In this document: positions 4,915 to 6,364 of the stretch, in pieces
Layout of the letters: each line of letters starts with the position of its first letter
Position numbering within the stretch: position 1 is the stretch's first letter
NCBI GenBank assembly: GCA_002293585.1
Contig: DBDM01000002.1
Coordinates: 1,819-8,182, forward strand
Length of the DNA stretch: 6,364 nucleotides
Direction of reading: 5' to 3'
DNA from: Bacteroidales bacterium UBA932
GTDB lineage: Bacteria > Bacteroidota > Bacteroidia > Bacteroidales > UBA932
Position numbers and translations under genes: made by a program
The notes under the pieces: generated by a model
Database searches by the model: none
Seen by the model: only the letters and a program-made list of their open reading frames with translations
Told to the model about the DNA's origin: nothing

Positions 4915-6105
4915 TTAATCTGCCAGCACTTTGGCGGCCATTGCTTTGGCCAACGCGTCGTAGGGTGCACTTTTAGCCGCAGTGAGCGTGCCTTTCGCTT
5001 CAGCCGCTTCGGCCACTACCGGCAAATTCAGCTTTTCAACAAAGGCCGACAGGGATATGGTGCCGTAGCCGTTCCAGCTCGACGAGCCGAAGACCCCGAT
5101 GTATTTATTTTTAATGTCGAGATGACTAAGTTCATGGCAAAGCATTTCCATCATCGGGTGCATGTTGCCGTTGTAGGCGCAGGAACCTAACAGCAATCCT
5201 TTATACTTCCATATCTCACTGATCAAGTATGACACATGGGTTTTCGACACATCGAACACACGTATGTTGCACAGGTTTTCTTCGGCCATGCGGCGGGCAA
5301 TGTAGTCCGCCATTTGTTCGGTGTGCCCGTACATGGAAGCAAAGGCCACCACTACGCCTTTCTCCGCTTCTTGACGGCTCCATTTGTCGTACAAATTAAT
5401 CACTTTCGAAGGATCACTGCGCCACACCATGCCGTGGGTAGGGCATATAATACGCACCGGAACGCCGTGGAGTTTAGCCAAGGCTTTTTGCACCATGGCA
5501 GAATATTTACCTACAATGTTGGAATAATAACGGCGCATTTCATCTTCGTAAAAACTGAAGTTGATTTCATCATCAAAAATACCGCCGTCGAGTGTACCGA
5601 AAGTACCGAAAGCATCGGCAGAAAAGAGAATTTGGCCGGTGGTTTCATAAGTCATCATCGTTTCCGGCCAGTGCACCCAGGGCGTCATCACAAACCGGAG
5701 GCTATGCTTGCCCAGTTCCAAGGTGCCGCCGTCACTTACTTCGACTAAATTATCTGCAATGCCGAAAAAATTTTCGAGTATGTTGAATGTTTTTTTGTTG
5801 CCTACGATTTTCACGGCAGGATAACGCGCCACAATACTATCAATCATTCCGGCATGATCGGGCTCCATGTGGTTGATGATTAAATAATCCAATGCGCGGC
5901 CGTCCAGCAGTTCCGTCAGGCGCGACAGGTAGTTAACGGGCGACATGGCATCTATCGTGTCCACCAACGCGGTTTTATCGTCGAGGATGAGATAGGAGTT
6001 GTAGGCCACACCCTGCGGCAGGGGCCACATATTTTCAAATAAATGTTTGCGGCGGTCATTCACGCCGAGGTAATAAATGTCAGGGGTGATATTGATTTTC
6101 ATCAT
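4915..6105 (-). CDS. fprA: Flavodiiron protein, class A (FprA-type O2/NO reductase)
   Basis: Flavodiiron proteins reduce O2 to water or NO to N2O in the cytoplasm of anaerobes, using electrons usually delivered by rubredoxin. The 396 residues have the two-domain class A layout with no rubredoxin tail. The N-terminal metallo-beta-lactamase-like diiron domain (about 1-245) carries a complete ligand set: His79, Glu81 and Asp83 in HMEPDHAG, His145 in WVHWPE, Asp164 in SADAFG and His224 in CPTHG. The C-terminal flavodoxin domain (about 250-395) has the FMN phosphate loop SMYGHTEQMA (257-266), SCAYNGN and GSSSWNG. The start at 6105 is one of two adjacent ATGs. A TATCTTTG element lies 18 bp upstream, giving a very short leader. 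No rubredoxin or rubrerythrin gene is in view. Whether O2 or NO is preferred cannot be told from the sequence. Confidence 0.95.
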   Translation of the reverse strand: MMKINITPDIYYLGVNDRRKHLFENMWPLPQGVAYNSYLILDDKTALVDTIDAMSPVNYLSRLTELLDGRALDYLIINHMEPDHAGMIDSIVARYPAVKIVGNKKTFNILENFFGIADNLVEVSDGGTLELGKHSLRFVMTPWVHWPETMMTYETTGQILFSADAFGTFGTLDGGIFDDEINFSFYEDEMRRYYSNIVGKYSAMVQKALAKLHGVPVRIICPTHGMVWRSDPSKVINLYDKWSRQEAEKGVVVAFASMYGHTEQMADYIARRMAEENLCNIRVFDVSKTHVSYLISEIWKYKGLLLGSCAYNGNMHPMMEMLCHELSHLDIKNKYIGVFGSSSWNGYGTISLSAFVEKLNLPVVAEAAEAKGTLTAAKSAPYDALAKAMAAKVLAD

Positions 6106-6123
6106 TCAAAATTATTCACACAA

Positions 6124-6131
6124 CAAAGATA
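6124..6131 (-). promoter_or_regulatory. Bacteroidota -7 promoter element for the flavodiiron gene
   Basis: The minus strand reads TATCTTTG, matching TAnnTTTG and identical to the element at 2860-2867. It lies 18 bp before the start codon at 6105. A -33 TTTG is not evident. It faces away from the + strand element at 6154-6161, with 22 bp between the two. Confidence 0.6.
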
Positions 6132-6153
6132 AGTAATAATTTAAAATATTTAT

Positions 6154-6161
6154 TACCTTTG
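6154..6161 (+). promoter_or_regulatory. Bacteroidota -7 promoter element for the right-edge gene
   Basis: The + strand reads TACCTTTG, matching TAnnTTTG, 22 bp before the ATG at 6184. Its -33 region would overlap the divergent -7 element at 6124-6131, so the two promoters may compete. Confidence 0.6.
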
Positions 6162-6183
6162 CAAAAAATATAACCGCCGCTCA

Positions 6184-6364
6184 ATGTCAACTGATAAAAA
6201 TAACGTACAAACGTTTACCGACCTGATGGCAGTCTCCGCCAAACGAAATGACCCTGTTTATCGCAGGCTGTGTTTTGAGTATTATTTTTCAAATGTTAAA
6301 CATCGCTTATTTGAGTATCCGGATGGGAATATTTACATACTGACAGGAGCTGTATATAGTGATA
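6184..6364 (+). CDS. Hypothetical protein, partial (N-terminus only)
   Basis: An open frame runs from the ATG at 6184 to the window edge: 60 codons and no stop. The visible protein begins MSTDKNNVQTFTDLMAVSAK and continues with RNDPVYRRLCFEYYFSNVKH and a hydrophobic-aromatic stretch ending YILTGAVYSD. There is no signal peptide or membrane helix, so it is probably cytoplasmic. I do not recognise the family. A TAnnTTTG element 22 bp upstream and its divergent arrangement with the flavodiiron gene support it as a real gene. Regulation shared with fprA is possible, but nothing in the protein shows a related function. Confidence 0.6.
   Translation, partial: MSTDKNNVQTFTDLMAVSAKRNDPVYRRLCFEYYFSNVKHRLFEYPDGNIYILTGAVYSD

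Noticed and set aside
5236..5748. A 170-codon + strand frame opposite the flavodiiron gene
   Set aside because: It is antisense to a gene with a full set of diiron and FMN motifs. Its product is rich in His and Phe with no recognisable domain, as expected for a mirror frame.

Overview
The window looks like chromosomal DNA of a Bacteroidota bacterium, most likely order Bacteroidales. The evidence is four TAnnTTTG (-7 type) promoter elements, start codons in A/T-rich contexts without clear Shine-Dalgarno sequences, Bacteroidota-type lipoboxes, a DUF3822-type protein, and an FprA-type flavodiiron protein that suggests an anaerobic or microaerotolerant life. I see no phage, transposase, tRNA, rRNA or CRISPR. 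Genus cannot be fixed from the sequence.

Positions 1-2834 form a leftward transcription unit, read from right to left. It begins with a DHH/DHHA1 phosphoesterase of the NrnA type (1794-2834). Three consecutive lipoproteins with FKBP-type prolyl isomerase folds follow (1286-1816, 716-1228, and 1-669, the last cut by the window edge). Two short G/C-rich repeats sit in inverted orientation at the edges of the middle lipoprotein's leader. One encodes part of its signal peptide; the other supplies the stop codon and last residues of the preceding FKBP gene. A four-unit heptamer repeat lies just before the start of the third lipoprotein.

A 145 bp divergent promoter region (2835-2979) separates this unit from a rightward operon (2980-4914). 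That operon holds three overlapping genes: a single-pass membrane protein with a pilin- or PilN-like layout, a DUF3822 protein (actin-like ATPase fold as I recall it), and the 16S rRNA methyltransferase RsmD. The first two are the best candidates here for an uncharacterised system.

Positions 4915-6105 carry a leftward class A flavodiiron protein (O2 or NO reductase). Its stop codon abuts the rsmD stop with no base between them. A compact divergent promoter region (6106-6183) drives it and a rightward gene of unknown function that runs off the right edge. No intergenic stretch exceeds 150 bases.

The genes look like ordinary core and conserved-accessory chromosome: periplasmic folding lipoproteins, small-nucleotide turnover, ribosome modification and oxidative or nitrosative stress defence.
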